A stretch of 64,000 bases of DNA from QHCA01 sp038237645 (GTDB taxonomy: Bacteria; Actinomycetota; Actinomycetes; Mycobacteriales; QHCA01). The stretch is from assembly GCA_038237645.1 (NCBI GenBank), contig JBBRYN010000001.1, forward strand, positions 62,001-126,000, in the 5' to 3' direction. Shown in pieces: positions 1 to 8,509 of the stretch (position 1 is its first letter; every line of letters starts with the position of its first letter). The notes beneath the pieces are model-generated. The model was not told the origin of the DNA. It was given only the letters and a program-made list of their open reading frames with translations, and did no database searches. A program made the translations under genes and the position numbers.

Positions 1-100
1 TAGGTTCATCTGTGGAAGGCGGCCCTGCTGTGGACGGCAAGCGAATCGTCCGCAGTCGCACGACTCGGCCGTGCATCTGGTCCGGTACGGTCGGTCGGTG

Positions 101-610
101 GTGCGACGGGTCTTCTATGACTGCGAGTTCATCGAGGACGGACGAACCATCGACCTCGTGTCGATCGGCGCGGTCGATGAAGAGGGCCGAGAGTTCTACG
201 CAGTCTCCACCGAATTCGACCCGAACAAGGCGATCCCCTGGGTACGGGACAACGTCCTGGAAAAGCTGCCACCGCCGGCTGATGCCAGGTGGCGATCCCT
301 GGAGACCCTCTGCGCCGACTTGCTTTCCTTTCTCACCGAACCGGGCGAGGCTCTGGAGCTGTGGGCGTGGTACGCCGCCTACGACCATGTCGCGCTTTGC
401 CAACTGTGGGGTGCGATGCCCGCATTGCCACGGGTGGTACCGAGATTCACCAAAGACCTCCGGCAGCGATGGGACGACCTCGGCCGGCCCGCGCTGCCGC
501 CCGCGCCGTCGGATCAGCACGACTCGCTCGCCGACGCCCGGCACAACCTCGAGCGATGGCTGACAATGGAGGAGCATCGGGGGAGGCACGGTTGGGGCAA
601 CGGCGAGTGA
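101..610 (+). CDS. polyadenylate-specific 3'-5' exoribonuclease AS-like (Rv2179c family)
   Basis: Small DEDD-type RNase, about 169 residues. The N-terminus reads YDCEFIEDG, placing the first metal-binding Asp and Glu as in the Rv2179c/exoribonuclease AS family, and the C-terminal part has HDSLADARHN, the conserved H-x4-D motif of DEDDh exonucleases. The family trims 3' ends of RNA, preferring poly(A). I chose GTG at 101 because the family starts only a few residues before YDxEFIEDG; an in-frame GTG at 71 would add ten unconserved residues. It lies close to the aroG-type gene, the same association seen in Mycobacterium tuberculosis (Rv2178c-Rv2179c). About 100 bases upstream hold no recognisable gene. 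Confidence 0.85.
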   Translation: MRRVFYDCEFIEDGRTIDLVSIGAVDEEGREFYAVSTEFDPNKAIPWVRDNVLEKLPPPADARWRSLETLCADLLSFLTEPGEALELWAWYAAYDHVALCQLWGAMPALPRVVPRFTKDLRQRWDDLGRPALPPAPSDQHDSLADARHNLERWLTMEEHRGRHGWGNGE

Positions 611-621
611 CTCGCTACCGT
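592..621 (+). promoter_or_regulatory. probable leaderless promoter of the phosphofructokinase gene
   Basis: TTGGGG at 592-597 and TACCGT at 616-621 are separated by 18 bases, and TACCGT ends 6 bases before the ATG at 628. That places the expected transcription start at or next to the A of the start codon. There is no Shine-Dalgarno sequence in the gap. Confidence 0.5.
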
Positions 622-627
622 TTGCCC

Positions 628-1653
628 ATGCGCATCGGAGTTCTCACTGGCGGCGGAGACTGCCCCGGCCTCAATGCTGTCATCCGGGCAGTCGTCCGCA
701 AGGGTGTCGCTGTCCATGGTCACGAGTTCGTCGGGTTCCGCGACGGGTGGCGCGGCCCCATCGACGCCGACGTCACGCCGTTGGGCGTGGAGCAGGTCCG
801 CGGCATCCTGCCCCGCGGCGGCACGATCCTGGGCTCCTCGCGGACCAACCCGTACAAGATCGACGAAGGCCCTGAGCGGATCAAGAAGACGGTGTCGGAG
901 TTGCGCATCGACGGGCTGATCGCGATCGGTGGTGAGGACACCCTCGGAGTGGCCAGGCGGTTGACGGACGACGGGGTGCCCGTGGTCGGGGTGCCTAAGA
1001 CCATCGACAACGACCTCGGCGCCACTGACTACACCTTCGGGTTCGACACCGCGGTGACCATCGCCATGGAGGCCATCGACCGGCTGCACACCACCGCCGA
1101 GAGCCACCATCGGGCGCTGGTGGTCGAGGTGATGGGCCGGCACGCGGGCTGGATCGCCCTTCACGCGGGCATGGCCGGCGGGGCCAACATCATCCTGATC
1201 CCCGAGCGGCCATTCGACATCGAGCAGGTTTGCGCCTATGTCGAACGCCGCTTCGAGACCCACTACTCGCCGATCATCGTGGTTGCCGAGGGGGCAACGC
1301 CCAAGGAGGGCACGATGGCGGTCCGGGAGGGGGAGTTGGACGCGTTCGGGCACGTCCGCCTGTCGGGAATCGGGGCGATCCTGGAGGAGGAGATTCGCGG
1401 CCGCACCGGCCGCGAGTGTCGGGCGACGGTGCTGGGTCACGTGCAGCGGGGTGGTACGCCGACGGCGTTCGACCGGGTGCTCGCCACGCGGTTCGGCCTG
1501 CACGCCATCGACGCCGCGCACGAGGGTGCGTGGGGCAATATGGTCGCGTTGCGTGGCACGGACATCGTCCACGTGCCGTTGGAAGATGCCACGCGGGAGC
1601 TAAAGCTCGTGCCGCTTGAGCGATACGCCGAGGCCGAGGTCTTCTTCGGCTGA
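628..1653 (+). CDS. pfp: 6-phosphofructokinase, pyrophosphate-type signature
   Basis: Phosphorylates fructose 6-phosphate to the 1,6-bisphosphate in glycolysis. 341 residues, the usual length of bacterial PFK. Visible motifs are the N-terminal GGGDCPGLNAVIR, GGED at 101-104, PKTIDND at 123-129 with catalytic Asp127, and MGRHAGWIAL. Residue numbering matches E. coli PfkA. Position 104 is Asp and position 124 is Lys; this pair is typical of pyrophosphate-dependent PFKs, whereas ATP-dependent actinobacterial enzymes have Gly104 (GGEGT). I therefore favour a PPi-dependent, reversible enzyme as in Amycolatopsis methanolica, but an ATP enzyme is not excluded. ATG at 628 starts the family N-terminus MRIGVLTGGG. 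Confidence 0.88.
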   Translation: MRIGVLTGGGDCPGLNAVIRAVVRKGVAVHGHEFVGFRDGWRGPIDADVTPLGVEQVRGILPRGGTILGSSRTNPYKIDEGPERIKKTVSELRIDGLIAIGGEDTLGVARRLTDDGVPVVGVPKTIDNDLGATDYTFGFDTAVTIAMEAIDRLHTTAESHHRALVVEVMGRHAGWIALHAGMAGGANIILIPERPFDIEQVCAYVERRFETHYSPIIVVAEGATPKEGTMAVREGELDAFGHVRLSGIGAILEEEIRGRTGRECRATVLGHVQRGGTPTAFDRVLATRFGLHAIDAAHEGAWGNMVALRGTDIVHVPLEDATRELKLVPLERYAEAEVFFG

Positions 1654-1711
1654 CCGGCTGTCGACGGCTGACGGGCGGGATACGTGCGCGGTCGGGGGCA
1701 ACGGTGCCGAC

Positions 1712-1717
1712 TACCCT
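1712..1717 (+). promoter_or_regulatory. -10 element (TACCCT) of class II DAHP synthase gene
   Basis: TACCCT ends exactly 6 bases before the ATG at 1724 and there is no ribosome-binding purine tract between them. This matches the leaderless spacing seen at several other genes in the window. Confidence 0.45.
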
Positions 1718-1723
1718 TGGCTG

Positions 1724-3031
1724 ATGCCCTCCGACATCGACGCGTGGCGTGATCTTCCAGCCGCGCAACAGCCGGCCTGGCCAGACCTTGACGAGCTGCA
1801 AGCTGTCGGCGCGACCCTGGCCGGCATGCCACCGCTCGTGGTGTCCAGCGAAGTCGACATCCTGCGGGAGCGGCTCGCCTCAGTGGCGCGCGGTGAGGCA
1901 TTCCTGTTGCAGGGCGGGGACTGCGCCGAGGTTTTCGGTGCCACGGAAGCCGTGCTGCGGGCGACGACCAAGACACTTCTGCAGATGGCGGTCGTGCTGA
2001 CCTACGGTGCCAGTGTCCCGGTGATCAAGGTCGCTCGGATGGCAGGGCAGTACGCCAAGCCGCGGTCGGCCGATCTCGACGCCGCGGGGTTGCCGTCCTA
2101 CCGCGGCGACATGGTCAACTCATTCGCGCCTGACCCCGCGTCTCGGGTGCCCGATCCGAAGCGCATGCTGCGCGCCTACTCCGCGGCGTCGGCCACCTTG
2201 AACCTCTTGCGCGCCTTCGCCACCGGCGGTTTGGCCGACCTGCACGCAGTGCACGACTGGAACAAGGACTTCGTTCGCACCTCGCCTGCCGGGCAACGCT
2301 ACGAGACGATGGCAGCCGAGATCGACCGTGCGCTGTCCTTCATGCGTGCCTGCGGCATCCGCGACGAGTCGTTGCGCAGCGTCGAGCTGTACGTCAGCCA
2401 CGAGGCGCTGATCCTCGACTACGAGCACGCGCTGACACGCTTCACCGACGACCGGGTCTACGACCTATCGGCACACACTGTGTGGGTGGGTGAGCGCACC
2501 AGGCAGGCCGGCGGTGCACACCTGGCCTTCGTTTCGCGGATCGCCAACCCGCTCGGGGTGAAGCTGGGTCCGACCGTAACGCCGGAGGAGGTGGCCGCCA
2601 TCGTCGAGCGACTCGACCCGGAGGCGGTACCGGGCCGGCTCACCCTCGTCTGCCGGATGGGTGCGAGCAACGTCCGCGACCGGCTGCCATCGATCGTGGA
2701 GAAGGTGGAAGCCACGGGCCGGCTCGTTGTCTGGGCCTGCGACCCGATGCACGGCAATACGGTCGAGTCGGCGAGCGGATACAAGACGAGGCATTTCGAC
2801 CGGATCGTCGACGAGGTGAGCGGCTTCTTCGAGGTTCACCGTTCCCTGGGTAGCCGCCCCGGTGGCATCCACGTCGAGTTGACCGGCGAGGACGTCACCG
2901 AGTGCCTCGGCGGCGGCCAGCAGATCTCCGACGACGATCTCGCCGGCCGCTACGAGACGGCTTGCGATCCGCGGCTCAACACCCAGCAGGCGCTGGAGTT
3001 GTCCTTCCTCGTCGCCGAGATGCTCCAGTGA
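1724..3031 (+). CDS. aroG: class II 3-deoxy-7-phosphoheptulonate synthase
   Basis: First step of the shikimate pathway: condenses phosphoenolpyruvate and erythrose 4-phosphate. 435 residues. Diagnostic class II segments are LLQGGDCAE near residue 62 (metal-binding Cys67), RMAGQYAKPRS, WNKDFVRTSP, YVSHEALILDYE, WVGERTRQ, and CDPMHGNT. Its N-terminal extension is shorter than in M. tuberculosis AroG, so allosteric interfaces may differ. ATG at 1724 was chosen as the first start with conserved downstream sequence and a -10 element just upstream. It overlaps the threonine aldolase gene by GTGA. A second, unrelated-class DAHP synthase lies a kilobase away on the other strand. Confidence 0.93.
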   Translation: MPSDIDAWRDLPAAQQPAWPDLDELQAVGATLAGMPPLVVSSEVDILRERLASVARGEAFLLQGGDCAEVFGATEAVLRATTKTLLQMAVVLTYGASVPVIKVARMAGQYAKPRSADLDAAGLPSYRGDMVNSFAPDPASRVPDPKRMLRAYSAASATLNLLRAFATGGLADLHAVHDWNKDFVRTSPAGQRYETMAAEIDRALSFMRACGIRDESLRSVELYVSHEALILDYEHALTRFTDDRVYDLSAHTVWVGERTRQAGGAHLAFVSRIANPLGVKLGPTVTPEEVAAIVERLDPEAVPGRLTLVCRMGASNVRDRLPSIVEKVEATGRLVVWACDPMHGNTVESASGYKTRHFDRIVDEVSGFFEVHRSLGSRPGGIHVELTGEDVTECLGGGQQISDDDLAGRYETACDPRLNTQQALELSFLVAEMLQ

Positions 3032-4026
3032 TCGACTTTCGATCCGACACCCTGACCAAGCCCACCGAGGGCATGCGCGCCGCCATGGCCGCTGCCGAGG
3101 TCGGCGACGACGTCTACGGCGAGGACCCGTCGGTCAACGCGCTGGAGGAGTACGTCGCCGGACTGTTCGGACACGAGGCCGCGCTCTTCGTACCGACGGG
3201 CACGATGGGCAACCAGTTGAGCCTGCGCCTGCTGGTGCAGCCGGGCGAAGAGCTGATCTGTGACAGTGACGCCCACGTGGTCACCTATGAGCACGGCGCG
3301 GCGGCCGCTCACGGGGGCATCACCACCCGCACCTGGCGGACGCCGGACGGACGGCTCGACGTCGCCGAGGTACGCACCATGATCCGCCCGGCGGGTTACC
3401 ACGCCGTGCCGACCCGGGCTGTGGCCGTCGAGAACACTCACAACCGCGGCGGCGGAACGGTGCAGCCGCTGAGCGTGCTGCGCGAGTTGCGGGCGCTTGC
3501 CGACGACAGCGGCATTGCCCTGCACTGCGACGGAGCCCGCATCTGGAACGCTCACGTCGCCACGGGTGTCGCACTGGTGGACTACGGCGTGCTGTTCGAC
3601 ACGCTGTCGGTTTGCCTGTCCAAGGGCCTGGGGGCGCCCGTCGGGTCCGTGCTGGTCTCAACCGCTGACCGGGTCGCCTGGGCGCGGGAGATGCGGGCGC
3701 GCCTCGGAGGCGCGATGCGCCAAGCCGGCGTCCTCGCGGCAGCGGGCAGCTACGCCTTGGAGCACCATCTCGAGCGGCTCGCCGAGGACCATGCTCGGGC
3801 CCGCCGCCTGGCCGTCGCAGTAGGGATCGACCCGCGTACGGTCGAGACCAACCTCGTCTACATCGACGCTGCCGACGCCGGAGCCCTGGCCGAGAAGGCT
3901 CGGGCCGACGGCGTCCTGGTTTCGGTTGTCGCACCGTCTCGGTTGCGCATGGTCACTCACCTCGGCGTCGGCGACGAAGACATCGAGCAGGCGGCCGCAG
4001 TCCTCCGTCGCCTGGCGATCGGTTAG
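3028..4026 (+). CDS. ltaE: low-specificity L-threonine aldolase (PLP-dependent)
   Basis: Fold-type I PLP enzyme of 332 residues that cleaves L-threonine/allo-threonine and related beta-hydroxy amino acids to glycine and an aldehyde. It begins with VIDFRSDTLTKPTEGMR, the family's hallmark N-terminus, followed by GDDVYGEDPSVNALE, and has the PLP lysine in LSKGLGAPVGS. Start is GTG at 3028, overlapping the aroG stop (GTGA), which implies translational coupling. Its TAG stop at 4024-4026 shares three bases with the TAA stop of the convergent DAHP synthase. Confidence 0.9.
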   Translation: MIDFRSDTLTKPTEGMRAAMAAAEVGDDVYGEDPSVNALEEYVAGLFGHEAALFVPTGTMGNQLSLRLLVQPGEELICDSDAHVVTYEHGAAAAHGGITTRTWRTPDGRLDVAEVRTMIRPAGYHAVPTRAVAVENTHNRGGGTVQPLSVLRELRALADDSGIALHCDGARIWNAHVATGVALVDYGVLFDTLSVCLSKGLGAPVGSVLVSTADRVAWAREMRARLGGAMRQAGVLAAAGSYALEHHLERLAEDHARARRLAVAVGIDPRTVETNLVYIDAADAGALAEKARADGVLVSVVAPSRLRMVTHLGVGDEDIEQAAAVLRRLAIG

Positions 4027-5045
4027 CTGTCCGGGTCTCCCCGGCCCAACAGCGGCGGGAGCTGTCGGACCGCGGTCGCCAGCTCGGCCAGCGTCTCGCC
4101 GTGCAGGGCCTGCGGGCCATCGCAGCGCGCCTGCTCCGGGTGGGCATGCACGTCGACCATGACACCGTCGGCCCCCGCCGCGATGGCGGCCCGGGCCAGA
4201 GGCACGACCAGGTCGAGCCGGCCGGCGGCATGCGACGGGTCGACGATCACCGGCAGATGGGATAAGCCATGCACCATCGGAACGGCCGAGATGTCGAGCA
4301 TGTTGCGGATGCTGGTCTCGAACCCGCGCACCCCCCGCTCGCACAGCACGATGTCGAGGTTGCCGCGCTGGGCGACGTATTCCGCCGCCATTAACCACTC
4401 TTCGTAGGTCGCGGTGAGCCCTCGCTTCAGCAGGACCGGTTTGCCTACCGAGCCGACAGCTTGCAGCAGCCCGAAGTTCTGCATGTTGCGGGTGCCGATC
4501 TGCAACATGTCGGCGTACTCGGCGACCGCGGTGACGTCGGTGGCGTCGACGATCTCGGTCACCACGGGTAGGCCGGTCGCCTGGCTCACCTCCGCCAGGA
4601 TCTTCAGTCCTTCGACGCCCAGGCCCTGAAAGGCGTAGGGCGAGGTCCGAGGCTTGAAGGCTCCGCCGCGCAGCAGCCGGGCTCCAGCGCCCTTTGCCAG
4701 CTCGGCCGCCTCGTGGGTCTGCTCAAGGGACTCCACGGCGCAGGGACCGGCGATCAACGTGAAGGTGTCGGGGCCGATGGGAACTCCGCCGACATGCACC
4801 GTGCTTGTGTGCGGGTGGTTCTCGCGGCTCACCAGCTTGTACGGGGCGGTGATCCGGACGATGTCGGCCACGCCGGGCATCGTCAGCCCGTCGAGTGCCT
4901 CAAGCACTTCCTCGCCGGCGACGACGCCGATGATCGTGCGGCTCACCCCGCGGGAGACGAAGGCACTCCCGCCCGCCTTACGCACCGCGAGGACGACCTC
5001 GTCGAGGGCGCCTTCGCCGGCGCCGGGCTGCATGATGATGACCAT
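4023..5045 (-). CDS. aroF: class I-beta DAHP synthase with N-terminal ferredoxin-like regulatory domain
   Basis: 340 residues. Residues 1-75 or so form the ferredoxin-like domain of the Thermotoga/Deinococcus type (start MVIIMQPGAGEGALDEVV), which in the family mediates feedback inhibition by tyrosine or phenylalanine. The TIM-barrel follows with IAGPCAVES, GAFKPRTSPYAFQGLG, QIGTRNMQNF, LLKRGL and VDPSHAAGR. It catalyses the same reaction as the class II enzyme at 1724-3031. KDO8P synthase is the main alternative for this barrel, but the N-terminal domain and the GAFKPRTSPY segment favour DAHP synthase. It ends tail-to-tail with ltaE, with the two stop codons interleaved. Confidence 0.9.
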   Translation of the reverse strand: MVIIMQPGAGEGALDEVVLAVRKAGGSAFVSRGVSRTIIGVVAGEEVLEALDGLTMPGVADIVRITAPYKLVSRENHPHTSTVHVGGVPIGPDTFTLIAGPCAVESLEQTHEAAELAKGAGARLLRGGAFKPRTSPYAFQGLGVEGLKILAEVSQATGLPVVTEIVDATDVTAVAEYADMLQIGTRNMQNFGLLQAVGSVGKPVLLKRGLTATYEEWLMAAEYVAQRGNLDIVLCERGVRGFETSIRNMLDISAVPMVHGLSHLPVIVDPSHAAGRLDLVVPLARAAIAAGADGVMVDVHAHPEQARCDGPQALHGETLAELATAVRQLPPLLGRGDPDS

Positions 5046-5076
5046 TGCGACGATCCTCGCACGGAGGCGATGCCGG

Positions 5077-6906
5077 CTAGCCGACGAGCCTGACGGTGCT
5101 GCCCTTCGGTGCTTGTTCCCCGCCGCCCGGTGTCTGTGACTGCACCCGGTCGCCGAAGAGGATCGGGAAAACCTGCACGTCGAATCCGGCGTGCTTCAAC
5201 ACGCGCCGGGCGGCAGGGATCTTCATCCCGACCACATCTGGGACGTCGACGAGCGGGGGGCCGTCGGACACCGTGAGCGTCACGATCGAGCCTGGTGCCG
5301 CCTCCCCGCGGGACGGGTTCTGGGAGATCACGGCGTCCTTGGGAACCGTCTCGTTGTAGGTGCGTTTGATCTGAACCTCGAAGCCGAGCGTGACCAGCTG
5401 GGCCTCGGCATCTCCCACGTCATCGCCGATCAGGTTGGGCACGATAACCGGTGGCGGACCTGTGCTGACCGTGAGGATCACGGTTGTGGCAGGGCGGACC
5501 AGCTGTCCCGCCCGGAGGGACTGGGAGATGACCTGCCCCGTGGGCACCGTGTCGTCGTGGCGTGTCGTGACTTGTGGAGTCAGCTTGGCGGCCCGCAGCT
5601 TGGCCTCTGCTGCCCGCCGCTCCTCGCCGCGGACGTCCGGCACCGCATGGCGTTCCTTGCCGCGCGACAGGACGAGGGTGATCGTGCCGCCCTTGCGGAT
5701 CCGGTGGGAGCTGGCGGGACTCTGGGAGATCACCGATCCGGTCGGCACAATCTCGCTGTAGGCCCTCGATCCGACGGCGGTCCGCAGCCCGGACTTCACG
5801 GCCGTAGCCTGCGCCTGGGCGCTGGTCAATCCGACCAGCAGAGGTGCGACCGTATAGCGCCCGGTGCCGAGCCACCATCCGGTGCCCGCCATCAACGCTC
5901 CCAGCAATATGATCGCCACGACGGCGATCGGCATCCGCCGCGAGCGAGGTGGCCAGTCGTCCACCGGCACGTGCTGGGCGGGTCCCTGCAGGGGCACGGC
6001 GACAGTGGCGCTGGCTGGCGCTCCCGTGCGAGCTCCGGCCGGTAGGGCGACCGTGTGCAGCCCGAGGTCGTCGCGCACGTCACGCAACTCGGCGAGGAAC
6101 GCTCCCGCGTCGACCGGCCGCGCGCCGGGGTCGCGTCGGGTCGCGCGCACCACGAGAGCGTCGAGGGCGGGCGGGACGGCGACCCGCGTGGAGGGTGGCG
6201 GGACATCCTCGTGCACATGCCGGTAGGCCACGGAGACAGCGCTCTCGCCGGTGTACGGAACGCTGCCGGTCAGCATCTCGAAGAGCAGGACCCCGGCGGC
6301 GTAGACGTCCGTCCGCTCGTCGGCGGCGCCGCGGGCGACCTGCTCCGGAGCTACGTAAGCGGCCGTCCCGATGAGAACCCCGGCGGTGGAGGTGTGGGTG
6401 GCAGCTTCCACGGCCCGGGCAAGGCCGAAATCTGCGACCTTGACCGAGCCGTCGTCGCCGAGCAGCACGTTTTCCGGTTTGACGTCGCGGTGCACCAGCC
6501 CCGCCCGGTGAGCGGCGGCGAGCGCCACGAGCACCGGCCCGAGCACGGAGACGGCCTGTGCGGGGGAGAGCCTGCCCCGCTCGTGCAGCAGGTCACGCAG
6601 GTTGCGACCCGGCACGAGCTCCATCACGAGGAATGCCAGGCCGTCATGCGAGCCCTGGTCGAAGACACTGACGACGTGCCCGGAGCTCAGCCGCGCCGCC
6701 GCCTTGGCCTCTGCGGTGAAGCGAGCCAGGAACTGCGTGTCCTCGGCCAGTCCGGGGTGCATGACCTTGACAGCGACCACCCGGTCGAGGCGCTTGTCAA
6801 GGGCGCGGTAGACCGTCGCCATCCCGCCCCGGGCGATCCGCGCGTCGATCCGGTATCGCCCCTCGAGTAGCTTGCCGACGAGGGGGTCGGCCAGCGTCGT
6901 GTCCAC
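5077..6906 (-). CDS. PASTA-domain Ser/Thr protein kinase
   Basis: Membrane Hanks-type kinase of 609 residues. Kinase domain about 18-275: glycine loop ARGGMATVY, Lys47 in VAVKV, HRDVKPEN with Asp141, DFG at 159-161, APEQ at 187-190. A juxtamembrane segment leads to one membrane helix (about 325-347), then four extracellular PASTA repeats to the C-terminus, each with VPxxxG and VISQ/VQSQ signatures. PASTA domains bind muropeptides or lipid II in this family. The locus (aroG on one side, Rv2175c homologue on the other) is that of mycobacterial PknL, which lacks PASTA repeats. GTG start at 6906 has a -10 element TAGACT seven bases upstream. It is divergent from the oxidoreductase gene with only 43 bases between. 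Confidence 0.92.
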   Translation of the reverse strand: MDTTLADPLVGKLLEGRYRIDARIARGGMATVYRALDKRLDRVVAVKVMHPGLAEDTQFLARFTAEAKAAARLSSGHVVSVFDQGSHDGLAFLVMELVPGRNLRDLLHERGRLSPAQAVSVLGPVLVALAAAHRAGLVHRDVKPENVLLGDDGSVKVADFGLARAVEAATHTSTAGVLIGTAAYVAPEQVARGAADERTDVYAAGVLLFEMLTGSVPYTGESAVSVAYRHVHEDVPPPSTRVAVPPALDALVVRATRRDPGARPVDAGAFLAELRDVRDDLGLHTVALPAGARTGAPASATVAVPLQGPAQHVPVDDWPPRSRRMPIAVVAIILLGALMAGTGWWLGTGRYTVAPLLVGLTSAQAQATAVKSGLRTAVGSRAYSEIVPTGSVISQSPASSHRIRKGGTITLVLSRGKERHAVPDVRGEERRAAEAKLRAAKLTPQVTTRHDDTVPTGQVISQSLRAGQLVRPATTVILTVSTGPPPVIVPNLIGDDVGDAEAQLVTLGFEVQIKRTYNETVPKDAVISQNPSRGEAAPGSIVTLTVSDGPPLVDVPDVVGMKIPAARRVLKHAGFDVQVFPILFGDRVQSQTPGGGEQAPKGSTVRLVG

Positions 6907-6913
6907 GGCGAAC

Positions 6914-6943
6914 AGTCTACGTACGGCCGGCCCTGCATACGCT
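6914..6943. promoter_or_regulatory. divergent leaderless promoters for the kinase and Gfo/Idh genes
   Basis: On the minus strand TAGACT (plus positions 6914-6919) ends 7 bases before the kinase GTG. On the plus strand TACGCT (6938-6943) ends 6 bases before the ATG at 6950. The whole intergenic space is 43 bases, so the two promoters must overlap and may compete. Confidence 0.5.
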
Positions 6944-6949
6944 GTGCCA

Positions 6950-8509
6950 ATGACCCGAGTCGCGCTGGTGTCCGATCTGCCCGCGGCGAGCGCGGTGGCC
7001 GATTACCTCCGCCGATGCGGATTGGCTGTCGACGACCGGGTGGCCGGAGCCGACGCCCTCGTCGTGTTGGCCGAGCACCCCGATCCTGCCCTGCTCGACC
7101 TGGCGGGAGCCGGCCTGCCCACGATGCTGGCCGGGCCGACCGTCCACTCCTGGCGGCTGTCGACCGGGATCGACCAAGCGCTCGGACTGCTGCCCGGGCG
7201 CCTGACGCCGGCACACGAGGTCCGGCTGCGGCCGGGGATGGCCGCGGGCACGCTCGCCGACCGCCTGGACGACGGCGCCGTGCTGCTCAACGACCGGGTG
7301 CTCACCGTCGACAAGGTCAGCGACGACACGGCGGTGCTCCTGACGGCCAGCGTGGGCTTTGCCGAGCAGCCGATCGCAACTCTGCGTGGCTCGATAGTCA
7401 CGCTGACGCTGGGCTGGACGCCGCAGACCCTCACCGACCCGACCTACTGCCGGCTGGTGCACCGGCTCCTGCGCTTGGTGCTCGGCCATACCGACCGGTC
7501 TCCGGTGGGCGTCGGGCTGTTGGGCTACGGGGCCATCGGGACCGAACACACCACTGCCGTCACGGCCGTCGCCGGGCTGGAGCTTGCCGCGGTCTGCGAC
7601 GGTAACCCACTGCGGTTGGACGCGGCACGGACGGCGAGCCCGCAGGCTCGCGCCTATTCCGCTGCCGAGGACCTGCTCGCTGACCCTGGCGTCGGCCTGG
7701 TGGTCGTGTCGACACCGCCCAACACCCACGCCGACTGGGCGTTGCGCGCCCTCGACGCGGGCAAGTCCGTCGTCGTGGAGAAACCCTTCTGCCTGACCGT
7801 CGCCGAGGCCGACGCTCTGATCGGGGCTGCCGCCGAAGCGAACCTGACGCTGGCGGTCTACCAGAACCGGCGGTGGGACGCTGACTTCCTGGCCCTCAAG
7901 CGGGCCTGGCGCTCCGGAATGCTCGGCGAAGTATTCCACTACGAGTCCTTCGTCGGCGGCTACGGCCATCCCTGCAACTTCTGGCACTCCCACGAGCCCG
8001 TCTCCGGCGGCGCGATCTACGACTGGGGCTCGCACTACCTCGACTGGGCGCTCGACCTGCTGCCGCAAGCGGTCGAGTGGGTGTCCGCCACGGCGCACAA
8101 GCGGGTGTGGCACGACGTCACCAACGCCGACCACACCCGATTGCTCATCCACTTCGCCGACGGGGTCGAAGCCGAATTCACCCATTCCGACCTCGCGGCA
8201 GCGGCCAAGCCGAAGTGGTATGTGCTCGGCACCCGCGGGGCACTCGTCGGCTCCTGGCGCAGCGATCAGGCGGTGCCGGCCGACCACCCCGCGGTGCTCG
8301 ACGCATATGCCGCCGACGGGTCGGTCACCCGGCTAGCGGTGCCACCGAGCCCGCGGCATGCCTTCCACCGCGAGCTCGCCGACCACCTGCTCGCCGGAGC
8401 GCCGATGTCGGTGACGCCGCTCGGATCGCGGCGCAACGTGGCGGTCATGGAGGCCGCCACCAGATCGGTTCGGCACGGCGGTCGACCCGAGTCGCTGCCC
8501 GGCTCATGA
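6950..8509 (+). CDS. Gfo/Idh/MocA oxidoreductase with about 185-residue N-terminal extension
   Basis: 519 residues, longer than the usual 330-390. The NAD(P)-binding Rossmann motif GLLGYGAIGTEH is at about 189-200, followed by VVSTPPNTHADWAL, the family's EKPFCLTVAEAD and the GGAIYDWGSHYLDWAL segment near the substrate site. The first 185 residues have an alternating alpha/beta pattern and resemble a ThuA/glutamine-amidotransferase-like fold only loosely (HPDPALLDL, PTVHSWRLSTGID); I could not assign them firmly. A sugar or cyclitol dehydrogenase is likely but the substrate is unknown. The gene overlaps the next oxidoreductase by ATGA. Confidence 0.8.
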   Translation: MTRVALVSDLPAASAVADYLRRCGLAVDDRVAGADALVVLAEHPDPALLDLAGAGLPTMLAGPTVHSWRLSTGIDQALGLLPGRLTPAHEVRLRPGMAAGTLADRLDDGAVLLNDRVLTVDKVSDDTAVLLTASVGFAEQPIATLRGSIVTLTLGWTPQTLTDPTYCRLVHRLLRLVLGHTDRSPVGVGLLGYGAIGTEHTTAVTAVAGLELAAVCDGNPLRLDAARTASPQARAYSAAEDLLADPGVGLVVVSTPPNTHADWALRALDAGKSVVVEKPFCLTVAEADALIGAAAEANLTLAVYQNRRWDADFLALKRAWRSGMLGEVFHYESFVGGYGHPCNFWHSHEPVSGGAIYDWGSHYLDWALDLLPQAVEWVSATAHKRVWHDVTNADHTRLLIHFADGVEAEFTHSDLAAAAKPKWYVLGTRGALVGSWRSDQAVPADHPAVLDAYAADGSVTRLAVPPSPRHAFHRELADHLLAGAPMSVTPLGSRRNVAVMEAATRSVRHGGRPESLPGS

